Below, piece after piece: positions 41,159 to 49,165 of a stretch of DNA of 64,000 bases. Position numbers and translations under genes: made by a program. Each line of letters starts with the position of its first letter. The first letter of the stretch is position 1. The notes beneath the pieces were generated by a model. That model worked only from the letters and a program-made list of their open reading frames with translations. It ran no database searches and was not told where the DNA came from. Source of the stretch: Qipengyuania profundimaris (GTDB lineage: Bacteria > Pseudomonadota > Alphaproteobacteria > Sphingomonadales > Sphingomonadaceae); NCBI RefSeq assembly GCF_030717945.1, contig NZ_JAVAIM010000001.1, positions 2,231,131-2,295,130 on the forward strand. The letters run 5' to 3'.

Positions 41159-41350
41159 ATGACCTTGATCAAGGATATGAGCGCGACGGAAGTTTTGACG
41201 GTTGCCGGCGGCAATCCCGCTCCGGGCCAGAGCTGGTACGACTATATGCTGGAGCGCTATCCTGGCGGCGAATGGGTCGGCAACAGCTTCTACCCGAACG
41301 GAGCGCCCGACATGGAAACGGGCACCAGCCACCTGCCGACCGGCGCCTGA
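41159..41350 (+). CDS. Double-glycine leader peptide (63 aa), bacteriocin-like
   Basis: ATG 41159 has GGAGG seven bases upstream (an ATG three bases earlier is in frame). The first 18 residues end in GG: from -12 to -1 they read MSATEVLTVAGG. This fits the class II leader consensus L-S-x-x-E-L-x-x-I-x-G-G at S-11, E-8, V-7, V-4, G-2 and G-1. The mature part would be 45 residues, rich in Gly, Pro and Tyr, acidic, with no cysteine. An intrinsic terminator follows 18 bases after the stop. Such leaders are cut and exported by ABC transporters with a C39 peptidase domain; none is in this window. Function as bacteriocin, signal or precursor of a modified peptide is open. Confidence 0.65.
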   Translation: MTLIKDMSATEVLTVAGGNPAPGQSWYDYMLERYPGGEWVGNSFYPNGAPDMETGTSHLPTGA

Positions 41351-41367
41351 GCGGTCGATTTGAAAAG

Positions 41368-41396
41368 GGGCAGCGCCGGTTTGTCCGGCGCTGCCC
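41368..41396. terminator. Intrinsic terminator after the double-glycine peptide gene
   Basis: A perfect 12-bp GC-rich stem (GGGCAGCGCCGG and CCGGCGCTGCCC) with a five-base loop TTTGT, preceded by AAAA and followed by TTTC. It stands between the convergent peptide gene and the 60-residue gene downstream of topA and can serve both directions. Confidence 0.85.
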
Positions 41397-41433
41397 TTTC
41401 TCATTTACAGTAGGGTGAATGGCAGGCAGCGGG

Positions 41434-41616
41434 CTACCGCTTTTTCGCTACCTTGATCTTGTTTTTCTTGGCGAAATCCTTGGTGGATTCCTCGCTGCGG
41501 CCCAGCGCTTTGGCGATCTGCTTGAGGCCCTGACCCTTGGCGGCAAGCGTGCGGAGCTGGCCCGCCTCCTCGCCGGTCCAGGGCTGCTTGTGCCGCTCGA
41601 AATGCTCCTTGCCCAT
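41434..41616 (-). CDS. Small Myb/SANT-like helical protein (60 aa)
   Basis: 60 residues, very basic. WTGEEAGQLRTLAAKGQGLKQIAKALGRSEESTKDFAKKNKI (in pieces) has the tryptophan and helix spacing of a SANT/Myb-type helix-turn-helix, suggesting DNA binding. The ATG overlaps the stop of the preceding gene (ATGA), so it is co-translated as the last gene of a three-gene topA unit. Confidence 0.7.
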   Translation of the reverse strand: MGKEHFERHKQPWTGEEAGQLRTLAAKGQGLKQIAKALGRSEESTKDFAKKNKIKVAKKR

Positions 41617-41867
41617 CAGTCGGCTGCCTCGCCCAGATAGCTCGTGATATACCTCTCGAAGTACTCGCGCTTGTTATGGCGCTCTGCGCACGCCAAGAGG
41701 CGATTGATCGTTTCTTTCGGCGAAGAACCATTCCGCACGGCGGATGGGACATTATGGAAAACGTCCGCCCAGACTTGCGCTTGGCGGAGCGATTCCGAAG
41801 CCCGTATCTCAACCATCGCCAATCCGAGAAGGCCTAGCAAATCGTCGGCAGAAGCCTGAACCTCCAT
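41616..41867 (-). CDS. Hypothetical protein (83 aa) between topA and the Myb-like gene
   Basis: 83 residues: MEVQASADDLLGLLGLAMVEIRA at the start and RLLACAERHNKREYFERYITSYLGE near the end; helical, soluble. The ATG overlaps the topA stop codon and its stop overlaps the next start, so three genes are translationally coupled. Slightly AT-richer than topA. No family recognised. Confidence 0.65.
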   Translation of the reverse strand: MEVQASADDLLGLLGLAMVEIRASESLRQAQVWADVFHNVPSAVRNGSSPKETINRLLACAERHNKREYFERYITSYLGEAAD

Positions 41868-44449
41868 CAGTCGGCTGCCTTCTTTTCGGCAGGCTTTTTC
41901 TTCGAAGCGGCCTTCTTCTTGGCCGGGGCCTTTTTCTTCGCAGCAGCCTTCTTGTTTGCCGGAGCCTTCTTCTTTTTCGCCGGACCCTTCGCAGCACGGG
42001 CATCGATCAGTTCGATGGCCTGCGCCTCGGTCAGGTCCTCGGGCTTCATGTCCTTGGGGATCGTCGCATTGGTCGTGCCGTCGGTGACATAGGGGCCGTA
42101 GCGGCCCGGCATGACCTTCATCTCGGCCCCGCTGGTCGGATGTTCGCCGAGCGTCTTGATCGGTTCAGCCTTGCCGCGCCCGCCGCCTTTGCGGTTAGCC
42201 GCTTCGGCGAGCAGCGTGACCGCCGCGTTCATGCCCGTTTCGAAGACATCGCGCGTCGATTGCAGCTTCGCATATTTCCCATCGTGCCGCAGGTACGGTC
42301 CGTAACGCCCGATGGCGGCTTCGATTTCCTTGCCGGTCTCCGGATGCTCGCCCACGATGCGCGGCAGGCCGAGGAGCTTGATCGCCCATTCGAGATCAAA
42401 GTCGTCGAGGTCCTTGGGGATGCTCGCGCGCTGCGCTTCCTTGCCCTCGCCCATCTGGACGTAGGGGCCGAAGCGCCCGCTCTTGCGCTCGATCGGCAGG
42501 CCGGTTTCGGGATGCTCGCCCATCACGCCATCGTCCGCGCCGTCATCGGCATCGGCACCGCCGGGCTTGGCGAACTGACGGGTGTATTTGCACTCGGGAT
42601 AGTTGGCGCAGGCGACGAAGGCGCCGTAACGGCCACCGCGCAGGGCAAGACGCCCGCCTTCGCGGCCCTCGGTCTCGCAGAGCGGGCAGGTGCGCGGGTC
42701 CTTGCCGTCGGCGCGTTCGGGAAAGAGGTAATCGGCCAGAAATCCGTCGAGCACCTCGGTCACTTCCGAGGGCTTCTTCTCCATCACCTCTTCGGTCTTC
42801 GGCTTGAAGTCGCGCCAGAAGGCTTCGAGCAGTTTCTTCCAGTCCTCGCGTCCGTCGCTGACCGTGTCGAGCTCGTCTTCGAGCCCTGCGGTGTAGTCGA
42901 ACGCGACGTATTGCTCGAAGAACCGTTCGAGGAAGGCGGTCAGCAGGCGGCCGGACTCTTCGGCGAAGAAGCGGTTCTTCTCCATGCGGACATAGTTGCG
43001 GTCGCGCAGGGTCTGGATCGTGCTGGCGTAGGTCGAGGGGCGGCCGATGCCGAGCTCCTCCAGCCGCTTGACCAGGCTCGCCTCGGAGAAGCGCGGCGGC
43101 GGCTGGGTGAAGTGCTGGTTCGCCTCGACGCCCTTTTTCAGCGGGCTGTCGCCCTTGGCGATGGCCGGCAGCAGGCCGTCCTCGTCATCGTCGCCCGCAT
43201 CGTCGCGGCCTTCCTGATAGACGGCGAGAAAGCCGGGATATTTCACCACCTGCCCCGTCGCGCGCAGCTCGTGCTGGCCGGTCGGATCGCGCAGCGTCAC
43301 GCTGGTGCGTTCAAGCTGGGCGGCGGCCATCTGGCTCGCCATCGCGCGCTTGTAGATGAGGTCGTAGAGCTTGCCCTCGTCCCCCGATCCAGCGCGGTCG
43401 CGATTGAATTCGGTCGGCCGGATGGCCTCATGCGCTTCCTGCGCATTCTTGGCCTTCGTCTTGTACATCCGCGGGCTGTCGGGAAGCGCGTGGCCGCCGT
43501 AGCGATCGGCCACTGCCTTGCGGCAGGCAGCGATCGCGCTGCCGTCCATGCTCACGCCATCGGTCCGCATATAAGTGATCGCGCCTGCTTCGTAGAGCGA
43601 CTGGGCGAGCCGCATGGTGTGGCTGGCGGAGAAGCCGAGCTTGCGGGCGGCTTCCTGCTGCAGGGTGGAGGTGGTGAACGGCGGGGAGGGGTTGCGTTTG
43701 AACGGCTTGTTTTCGACCTCCTCGACCGTGAAGTTCGCAGCCTCGACCGCTTTCTTCGCAGCCATCGCGCTGCCTTCGTCGCCGAGCGTCAGCTTCTCCA
43801 GCTTTGTGCCGTCGAATTTCACCAGCCGCGCGTCGAATTCGCTGCCGTCCTGCTGCAGCTTGGCGATGACCGACCAATATTCGTCGGGCCGGAAATGTTC
43901 GATCTCGATCTCGCGGTCGACGATCAGGCGCAGCGCGACCGATTGCACGCGGCCCGCGCTCTTCGCGCCGGGCAGGCGGCGCCACAGCACGGGCGAGAGT
44001 GTGAAGCCGTAGAGATAGTCCAGCGCGCGGCGGGCGAGATAGGCGTCGATCAGCGGCTGGTCGAGCTCACGCGGTGCCTTCATCGCATCGGTGACGGCCT
44101 GCTTGGTGATCGCATTGAAGGTGACGCGGTCGACTTCCTTGGGCAGCGTCTTGCGCTTGGCCAGCAATTCGCGGACATGCCAGCTGATCGCCTCGCCCTC
44201 GCGATCGGGGTCGGTGGCGAGGACCAGCCGGTCCGCACCCTTCGCCGCATCGCTGATTTCCTTGAAGCGCTTCTGCTTGTCGCGATAAAGCTCCCAGTCC
44301 ATCTCGAAGCCTTCGTCCGGCCGCACGCTGCCATCCTTGGGCGGCAGGTCGCGGACATGGCCGTAGGAGGCGAGGACCTTGAAGTCCTTGCCGAGGTATT
44401 TCTCGATGGTTTTCGCCTTGGCCGGCGATTCTACGATGACGAGTTGCAT
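41867..44449 (-). CDS. topA: DNA topoisomerase I
   Basis: 860 residues. Toprim domain at the N-terminus (VIVESPAKAKTIEKYLG; ATDPDREGEAISWH), then the type IA core with the catalytic tyrosine in GAITYMRTDGVSM, followed by C-terminal repeats. One zinc ribbon remains visible (CPLCETEGREGG ... ACANYPECKY), then several GRYGPYV-type repeats, and a lysine/alanine-rich tail of about 50 residues (blocks of KKKAPAKK). Relaxes negative supercoils. The preceding gene dprA lies 0.7 kb upstream on the same strand, a frequent topA neighbour. Confidence 0.97.
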   Translation of the reverse strand: MQLVIVESPAKAKTIEKYLGKDFKVLASYGHVRDLPPKDGSVRPDEGFEMDWELYRDKQKRFKEISDAAKGADRLVLATDPDREGEAISWHVRELLAKRKTLPKEVDRVTFNAITKQAVTDAMKAPRELDQPLIDAYLARRALDYLYGFTLSPVLWRRLPGAKSAGRVQSVALRLIVDREIEIEHFRPDEYWSVIAKLQQDGSEFDARLVKFDGTKLEKLTLGDEGSAMAAKKAVEAANFTVEEVENKPFKRNPSPPFTTSTLQQEAARKLGFSASHTMRLAQSLYEAGAITYMRTDGVSMDGSAIAACRKAVADRYGGHALPDSPRMYKTKAKNAQEAHEAIRPTEFNRDRAGSGDEGKLYDLIYKRAMASQMAAAQLERTSVTLRDPTGQHELRATGQVVKYPGFLAVYQEGRDDAGDDDEDGLLPAIAKGDSPLKKGVEANQHFTQPPPRFSEASLVKRLEELGIGRPSTYASTIQTLRDRNYVRMEKNRFFAEESGRLLTAFLERFFEQYVAFDYTAGLEDELDTVSDGREDWKKLLEAFWRDFKPKTEEVMEKKPSEVTEVLDGFLADYLFPERADGKDPRTCPLCETEGREGGRLALRGGRYGAFVACANYPECKYTRQFAKPGGADADDGADDGVMGEHPETGLPIERKSGRFGPYVQMGEGKEAQRASIPKDLDDFDLEWAIKLLGLPRIVGEHPETGKEIEAAIGRYGPYLRHDGKYAKLQSTRDVFETGMNAAVTLLAEAANRKGGGRGKAEPIKTLGEHPTSGAEMKVMPGRYGPYVTDGTTNATIPKDMKPEDLTEAQAIELIDARAAKGPAKKKKAPANKKAAAKKKAPAKKKAASKKKPAEKKAAD

Positions 44450-44661
44450 TGTGGTTCGGGACGTCCCTTACGTGTGTACGTGCGTATACGCGCGAAAATG
44501 GAGTTCGGGTTTCGGGGGCGTCAAGCGGGTTTCGATCCGGGCGTAGAGGGGCTGTCCATAAATGACCCATTAGCCGACGTACTCCAAGTTTATCACACTG
44601 GCCCTTGCGAACATTGCGACAAATTTTGCAAGGTCACAAAACGTGAAATAGCGAGGTGAAG

Positions 44662-45147
44662 ATGATTAAAATGAATACAGGATCTTCGGTGATGCTCCTG
44701 TCGGGGGCGTCGTTCCTCCTTTTGCCAGCATGTGCAGCAACAAGCTATCCGTCTAATTCTGAATTCGCTTCCTTAGAACGTGAAGTTCGTGCTTTCGAAG
44801 CCGAAGTGTTCGCGTCCTACAACGGCGGGAACGCAGTTCTGGCAGCGGACTACTACGCGGTTGACGCTTACGTTTTCATCCCCGGCCAGCCACCTACCCT
44901 GGGCCGTGATGCTATCGCCGCCAATATTTCTCGGTACATGGAAGATCGCAATTTCAGGCTAGACTATGTGAACGAGTTCACCAAGGTATCAGCCTCTTCC
45001 GACCTCGCCTACACACGCGGTAGATTGAGCGTGACCTATACGGATCGGCAGGAAAGTTCGGTCCGCACCATCGACAGTAACTATCTTTTGGTGATGCAAC
45101 GGCAGCCGGGTTTCGGCTGGCGAGTGGTGGAAGACATATCGTTTTAG
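44662..45147 (+). CDS. NTF2-like lipoprotein (SnoaL/DUF4440 type)
   Basis: 161 residues from ATG 44662, with GAGGTG six bases upstream. A lipoprotein signal MIKMNTGSSVMLLSGASFLLLPAC has its lipobox at LPAC. The mature part fits the SnoaL/DUF4440 fold: VFASYNGGNAVLAADYYAVDAYVFIPGQ, GRDAIAANISRYMED and LAYTRGRLSVTY ... W.VVEDISF. These domains are used in enzymes and ligand-binding proteins. The gene is clearly AT-richer than topA and dprA and sits alone on the plus strand between them, which could mean transfer. Confidence 0.75.
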   Translation: MIKMNTGSSVMLLSGASFLLLPACAATSYPSNSEFASLEREVRAFEAEVFASYNGGNAVLAADYYAVDAYVFIPGQPPTLGRDAIAANISRYMEDRNFRLDYVNEFTKVSASSDLAYTRGRLSVTYTDRQESSVRTIDSNYLLVMQRQPGFGWRVVEDISF

Positions 45148-45178
45148 TCGACGTCGGCTTTCCATCCATTAGCGGACA

Positions 45179-46273
45179 TCAGACCAGACTCACCCGCCCC
45201 GCCGCGTGCCGCTCCAGCCTGCCCGCAATTTCCAGCTCCAGCAGCGCCAGCTGGACCGCCGCGGCGCTGGTGCCCGACTGGCGGATCAGTTCGTCGATTG
45301 CGACCGGCGCGGTGGTCAGGAGCGAGGCGATGTCCGCCGGTTCGGCCTCGGCCAGTTCGGACGGTTCGAAATCGAACTGCTCGACCGGCTCGCGGAAGGT
45401 GCTGCGCGGGTTGCCGTCGAAATCGCTCAATAGCTCGACGACGTCTTCGGGCGATTGCACCAGCACCGCGCCTTCGCGAATGAGGTGGTTGCAACCGTGG
45501 CTGCGCGCTTCGAGCGGGCTGCCGGGGATCGCCATGACCTCGCGCCCCGCCTCGCCCGCCAACCGCGCGGTGATGAGGCTGCCGGATTTGACCGCCGCCT
45601 CAACCACCAGCGTGCCGCCCGCCAGCCCGGCGATGATGCGGTTGCGGCTGGGGAAGTGGCTGCCGCGCGGTTCGGTGCCCGGCGGTTGTTCGGCGATTAG
45701 CAGGCCTTCGCTCGCTATCCGCTCCTGCAGCTCGGCATGCTGCGGCGGGTAGGCGATGTCGATCCCGCTGGCGATCACGCCGATGGTTCGCGGGAAGGCG
45801 CCCTCATGCGCTGCGCCGTCGATTCCGCGTGCCAGACCCGAGACGACGGTGAACTGCGCCTCGCTAAGACCCTGTGCGAACTCGCGCGCCAGCTTCACCG
45901 CCGCCGCACTGGCATTGCGCGCGCCGACCATCGCCACGCAGGGCTTGGCCGCCAGTGACAGGTCCCCGCGCCAGGTCAGGATCGGCGGCGCACCGTCGAT
46001 TTGCGCCAGCAACGCGGGATAGTCCGGCTGGTCATGGAAGAGGTATCTCGCGCCCGCCTTGCGCACGCCATCCACCTCGCGCTCGATCCGGTCGGCGGGC
46101 GCGGCCCGATATTGCCGAGCGCCCTTCTTTCCGAGTTCAGGCAGGGCCTCCAGCGCGTCTGCCGCAGAGCCGAACCTCGCAAGCAGCTGCGCATAGCTGA
46201 CCGGCCCGATATTGGGCGAGCGAAGCAGCCGGATGCGGGCGAAAGCCTCGTCTTGCGATAGCGACGCGCTCAC
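45179..46273 (-). CDS. dprA: DNA processing protein DprA
   Basis: 364 residues from GTG 46273, which overlaps the plsY stop by four bases (GTGA). N-terminal helical SAM-like domain, Rossmann-type DprA core (VAMVGARNASAAAVKLAREFA; SGLARGIDGAAHEGAF; GSGIDIAYPPQH-like sequence ASGIDIAYPPQH; SRNRIIAGL) and a C-terminal winged-helix domain. Binds incoming single-stranded DNA and loads RecA during natural transformation. A longer upstream frame overlaps plsY and is not used. Confidence 0.95.
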   Translation of the reverse strand: MSASLSQDEAFARIRLLRSPNIGPVSYAQLLARFGSAADALEALPELGKKGARQYRAAPADRIEREVDGVRKAGARYLFHDQPDYPALLAQIDGAPPILTWRGDLSLAAKPCVAMVGARNASAAAVKLAREFAQGLSEAQFTVVSGLARGIDGAAHEGAFPRTIGVIASGIDIAYPPQHAELQERIASEGLLIAEQPPGTEPRGSHFPSRNRIIAGLAGGTLVVEAAVKSGSLITARLAGEAGREVMAIPGSPLEARSHGCNHLIREGAVLVQSPEDVVELLSDFDGNPRSTFREPVEQFDFEPSELAEAEPADIASLLTTAPVAIDELIRQSGTSAAAVQLALLELEIAGRLERHAAGRVSLV

Positions 46274-46875
46274 CCCTTGGAGCCGATTTTCGGTTCGGTC
46301 CCGGCCTTCAGCCGCTTGATGTTCTCGCGGTGGAGCCACAGCACCAGCACGGCGATGATCGCCATGACCTTCGCAAAAGTGGGTTCGCCTGCGAAATACG
46401 CGGCGATCGCGGTGACCACGACAGCGACCATTCCCGCAAGCGAGCTGATCTTCGTCACCGCCAGCATGCCCAGCCAGGCGATCGCGTAGACGACACCAAG
46501 CGGCCACATGAGCCCGAAGGCAACGCCCGCATTGGTCGCTACGCCCTTGCCGCCCTTGAAGCCCAGCCAGACGGGGAAGCAGTGGCCGAGCACGGCGAAC
46601 AGCGCGGTCCAGCCCATGTCTTCGGGAAACCAGAGCTTGGCGAGAAACACCGGCACGAAGCCCTTCAGCAGGTCGAGCAGCAGCGTCGCCGCCGCCAGCC
46701 CCTTGCTGCCGGTGCGCAGGACATTGGTCGCGCCGATATTGCCGCTGCCCTGCTGGCGGATATCGCCCTTTCCGGCCAGTTTGGCGAGAATCAGGCCGAA
46801 GGGGATCGAGCCGAAGCCGTAGCCGAGCAGCGCGGCATAGAGCGTGGTGATGGTGAAACCGCTTCCGAAATCCAT
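46270..46875 (-). CDS. plsY: Glycerol-3-phosphate acyltransferase PlsY
   Basis: 201 residues from ATG 46875. Five membrane helices with the three PlsY motifs: SIPFGLILAKLAGKGDIRQQGSGNIGATNVLR (in pieces), GHCFPVWLGFKGGKGVAT and the third region near YFAGEPTF. Transfers an acyl group from acyl phosphate to glycerol-3-phosphate, the first step of phospholipid synthesis. Co-translated with dprA. Confidence 0.96.
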   Translation of the reverse strand: MDFGSGFTITTLYAALLGYGFGSIPFGLILAKLAGKGDIRQQGSGNIGATNVLRTGSKGLAAATLLLDLLKGFVPVFLAKLWFPEDMGWTALFAVLGHCFPVWLGFKGGKGVATNAGVAFGLMWPLGVVYAIAWLGMLAVTKISSLAGMVAVVVTAIAAYFAGEPTFAKVMAIIAVLVLWLHRENIKRLKAGTEPKIGSKG

Positions 46876-46889
46876 GCGATGTCCCCTAA

Positions 46890-46983
46890 CCGTTCGCCCC
46901 AAGCTTGTCGAAGGGCTGCATTTTCTTCTACCCCCCCGCGTTTAAGGTGAAGGGCGAACCTTCGACAAGCTCAGGATGAACGG
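46890..46983. repeat. Inverted pair of AGCTTGTCGAAGG repeats
   Basis: CCGTTCGCCCCAAGCTTGTCG (as a 20-base core from 46890) and, inverted at 46951-46983, CTTCGACAAGCTCAGGATGAAC. This is the widespread proteobacterial CTTCGACAAGCTCAGG-type interspersed repeat. The two copies are separated by about 35 bases with a C-run. The right copy supplies AGGA shortly upstream of the murI TTG start. Confidence 0.75.
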
Positions 46984-46985
46984 AT

Positions 46986-47789
46986 TTGGATAAATTGTCG
47001 CCCTCTGCCCCCATCCTGCTGTTCGATTCCGGCGTGGGCGGGCTGACCGTGCTGGCCGAGCTGCGCGAACTGCTGCCCGATGCTCCGGTTATCTACGCCG
47101 CCGACATGGCCGGCCTGCCCTATGGCACCAAGACCGAGGCCGAGGTCGCCGCTCGCGTCGCCGGACTGCTCGGCCGGATGGCGGAGCGCTGGCATCCCCG
47201 GCTGATCTGCATCGCCTGCAACACCGCCAGCACGATTGCGCTGGGCATGGTGCGCGAGGTGCTGGAGACGCCGATCGTCGGCACGGTCCCTGCGATCAAG
47301 CCTGCCGCTGAGATCACCAAGACCGGAACCATCGGTTTGCTCGGCACCGATTCGACCGTCCGCCAAGGTTATGTCGACGACCTCGAACGCGAATTCGCGC
47401 AGGGCAAGACGCTGCTGCGCTACGGCGCGAGCGGGCTGGTTGCGCTGGGCGAGGCCAAGCTGCGCGGCGAGGAGATTTGCGTCGACGAGGTGACCAAGGC
47501 CGCATCGGGCCTCGTCTTCCAGCCGGGAGGCGAGGACCTCGATACGGTCGTCCTCGCCTGCACCCACTTTCCCCTGCTGGAGCCTGAATTGCGCGAGGCG
47601 TTCGGCAAGGATGTGACCTTCATCGACGGCGCAAAGGGCATCGCCCGCCAGATCGCGCGCCTCGTCCAGGGGCAGGAGATGGAACGCGAGGTGCCAGATT
47701 TCGCGGTCACCACCGGACCGATGGACGATTTCGAAGAGCTGACCGAAGCGTTCGCCGCGCACGGCCTGAAGGGTCTTGTCCACCTCTGA
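46986..47789 (+). CDS. murI: Glutamate racemase
   Basis: 267 residues from TTG 46986. Makes D-glutamate for peptidoglycan. The two catalytic cysteines are in IACNTAST (about residue 77) and LACTHFPLL (about 190); the N-terminal [11 protein letters not shown] is the family signature. The AGGA at 46972 within a dispersed repeat serves as the only visible ribosome binding site, so translation may depend on the repeat copy. A Fur-like palindrome follows four bases after the stop. Confidence 0.95.
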   Translation: MDKLSPSAPILLFDSGVGGLTVLAELRELLPDAPVIYAADMAGLPYGTKTEAEVAARVAGLLGRMAERWHPRLICIACNTASTIALGMVREVLETPIVGTVPAIKPAAEITKTGTIGLLGTDSTVRQGYVDDLEREFAQGKTLLRYGASGLVALGEAKLRGEEICVDEVTKAASGLVFQPGGEDLDTVVLACTHFPLLEPELREAFGKDVTFIDGAKGIARQIARLVQGQEMEREVPDFAVTTGPMDDFEELTEAFAAHGLKGLVHL

Positions 47790-47792
47790 AGC

Positions 47793-47809
47793 TTGCGAAC
47801 GATTCGCAA
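47793..47809. promoter_or_regulatory. Fur-like operator upstream of hemA
   Basis: TTGCGAACGATTCGCAA is a 17-base palindrome with seven of eight pairs matching. It has the same layout as TTGCGAATGATTTGCAA at 19068-19084. It lies four bases after the murI stop and about 90 bases upstream of the hemA start. Iron control of 5-aminolevulinate synthase is known in alphaproteobacteria; binding by Fur here is inference. Confidence 0.55.
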
Positions 47810-47898
47810 AGATCGCGGTGGAATTGCGTCGCCATTCGCCCTATGTCGCGCCCGAACTTGGCCGCGAACGCGCGGCGCCGATACGGGACGGTTCCCGC

Positions 47899-49119
47899 GT
47901 GAACTACGACCAGATCTTCGACGAAGCCATAGACCGCCTCCACACGGAGGGCCGCTATCGCGTGTTCATCGACATCCTGCGCAACAAGGGTGCCTTCCCC
48001 AATGCGCGCTGCTTTGCCGGCCACAACGGACCGAAGCCGGTCACCGTGTGGTGTTCGAACGATTACCTCGCCATGGGCCAACATCCCAAAGTGATCGAGG
48101 CGATGGAAGAGGCGTTGCACGACGTTGGCGCAGGCTCCGGCGGCACCCGCAACATCGGCGGCAACACGCATTACCACATCCAGCTGGAGCATGAGCTGGC
48201 CGACCTCCACGGCAAGGACGGCGCGCTGCTGTTTACCAGCGGCTATGTCTCCAACGACGCTACGCTCTCGACGCTCGCCAAATTGTTGCCGGGCTGCGTG
48301 ATCTTTTCCGACGAGCTCAACCACGCCAGCATGATCGCGGGCATCCGCAATTCGGGCTGCGAGAAGCGCGTCTTCCGTCACAACGATCTCGAGCATCTGG
48401 AAGAACTGCTCGCCGCAGAGGACGAGGCGACACCCAAGCTGATCGCCTTCGAAAGCGTCTATTCGATGGATGGCGACGTCGCCCCGATCCACGCGATCTG
48501 CGACCTTGCCGAAAAGTACAATGCGCTGACCTATGTGGACGAGGTCCACGCCGTCGGAATGTACGGCAAGCGCGGCGGCGGCATCACCGAGCGCGACGAG
48601 GCGGCCCACCGCATCGACATCATCGAAGGCACGCTGGGCAAGGCGTTCGGCGTGATGGGCGGCTACATCGCAGCCGACACGCGGATCATCGACTGCATCC
48701 GCAGCTATGCGCCCGGCTTCATCTTCACCACCTCGCTCAGCCCCGTGCTGGTCGCAGGCGTGCTGGCGGCTGTCCGCCATCTCAAGGCAAGCAGCGAAGA
48801 ACGTGACGGCCAGCAGGCCGCTGCGGCCATGCTCAAGCAAAAGATGCGCGATGCGGGCCTGCCGGTGATGGACAGCGTCACGCATATCGTCCCACTGATG
48901 GTCGGCGACCCGGTGCGAGCCAAGAAGATCAGCGATATCCTGCTTGCCGAATATGGCGTCTATGTGCAGCCGATCAACTTCCCCACCGTGCCGCGCGGGA
49001 CCGAGCGCCTGCGCTTCACCCCCGGCCCGGCCCACACGCCCGCGATGATGGACGAGCTGGTCGAGGCTCTGGTCGAGATCTGGGGCCGCTTGGAGCTCGA
49101 GCTCAAGCAGGCGGCCTGA
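47899..49119 (+). CDS. hemA: 5-aminolevulinate synthase
   Basis: 406 residues from GTG 47899 ([21 protein letters not shown]), which matches the family N-terminus; upstream in-frame starts would overlap murI. PLP enzyme that condenses glycine and succinyl-CoA, the first step of heme synthesis in alphaproteobacteria (C4 or Shemin pathway). Seen: [38 protein letters not shown] and the PLP lysine in [14 protein letters not shown]. The Fur-like box upstream suggests iron control. Confidence 0.96.
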   Translation: MNYDQIFDEAIDRLHTEGRYRVFIDILRNKGAFPNARCFAGHNGPKPVTVWCSNDYLAMGQHPKVIEAMEEALHDVGAGSGGTRNIGGNTHYHIQLEHELADLHGKDGALLFTSGYVSNDATLSTLAKLLPGCVIFSDELNHASMIAGIRNSGCEKRVFRHNDLEHLEELLAAEDEATPKLIAFESVYSMDGDVAPIHAICDLAEKYNALTYVDEVHAVGMYGKRGGGITERDEAAHRIDIIEGTLGKAFGVMGGYIAADTRIIDCIRSYAPGFIFTTSLSPVLVAGVLAAVRHLKASSEERDGQQAAAAMLKQKMRDAGLPVMDSVTHIVPLMVGDPVRAKKISDILLAEYGVYVQPINFPTVPRGTERLRFTPGPAHTPAMMDELVEALVEIWGRLELELKQAA

Positions 49120-49165
49120 CGCCCGCACCTGTTTTGCGTTCGCGCGCATTCCTACATTGCCGGTG

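Noticed and set aside
41159..41350. Lasso-peptide precursor, common in Sphingomonadales
   Set aside because: No threonine at the penultimate leader position, no suitable ring Asp/Glu spacing after a leader, and no B or C maturation genes nearby; the double-glycine reading fits better.
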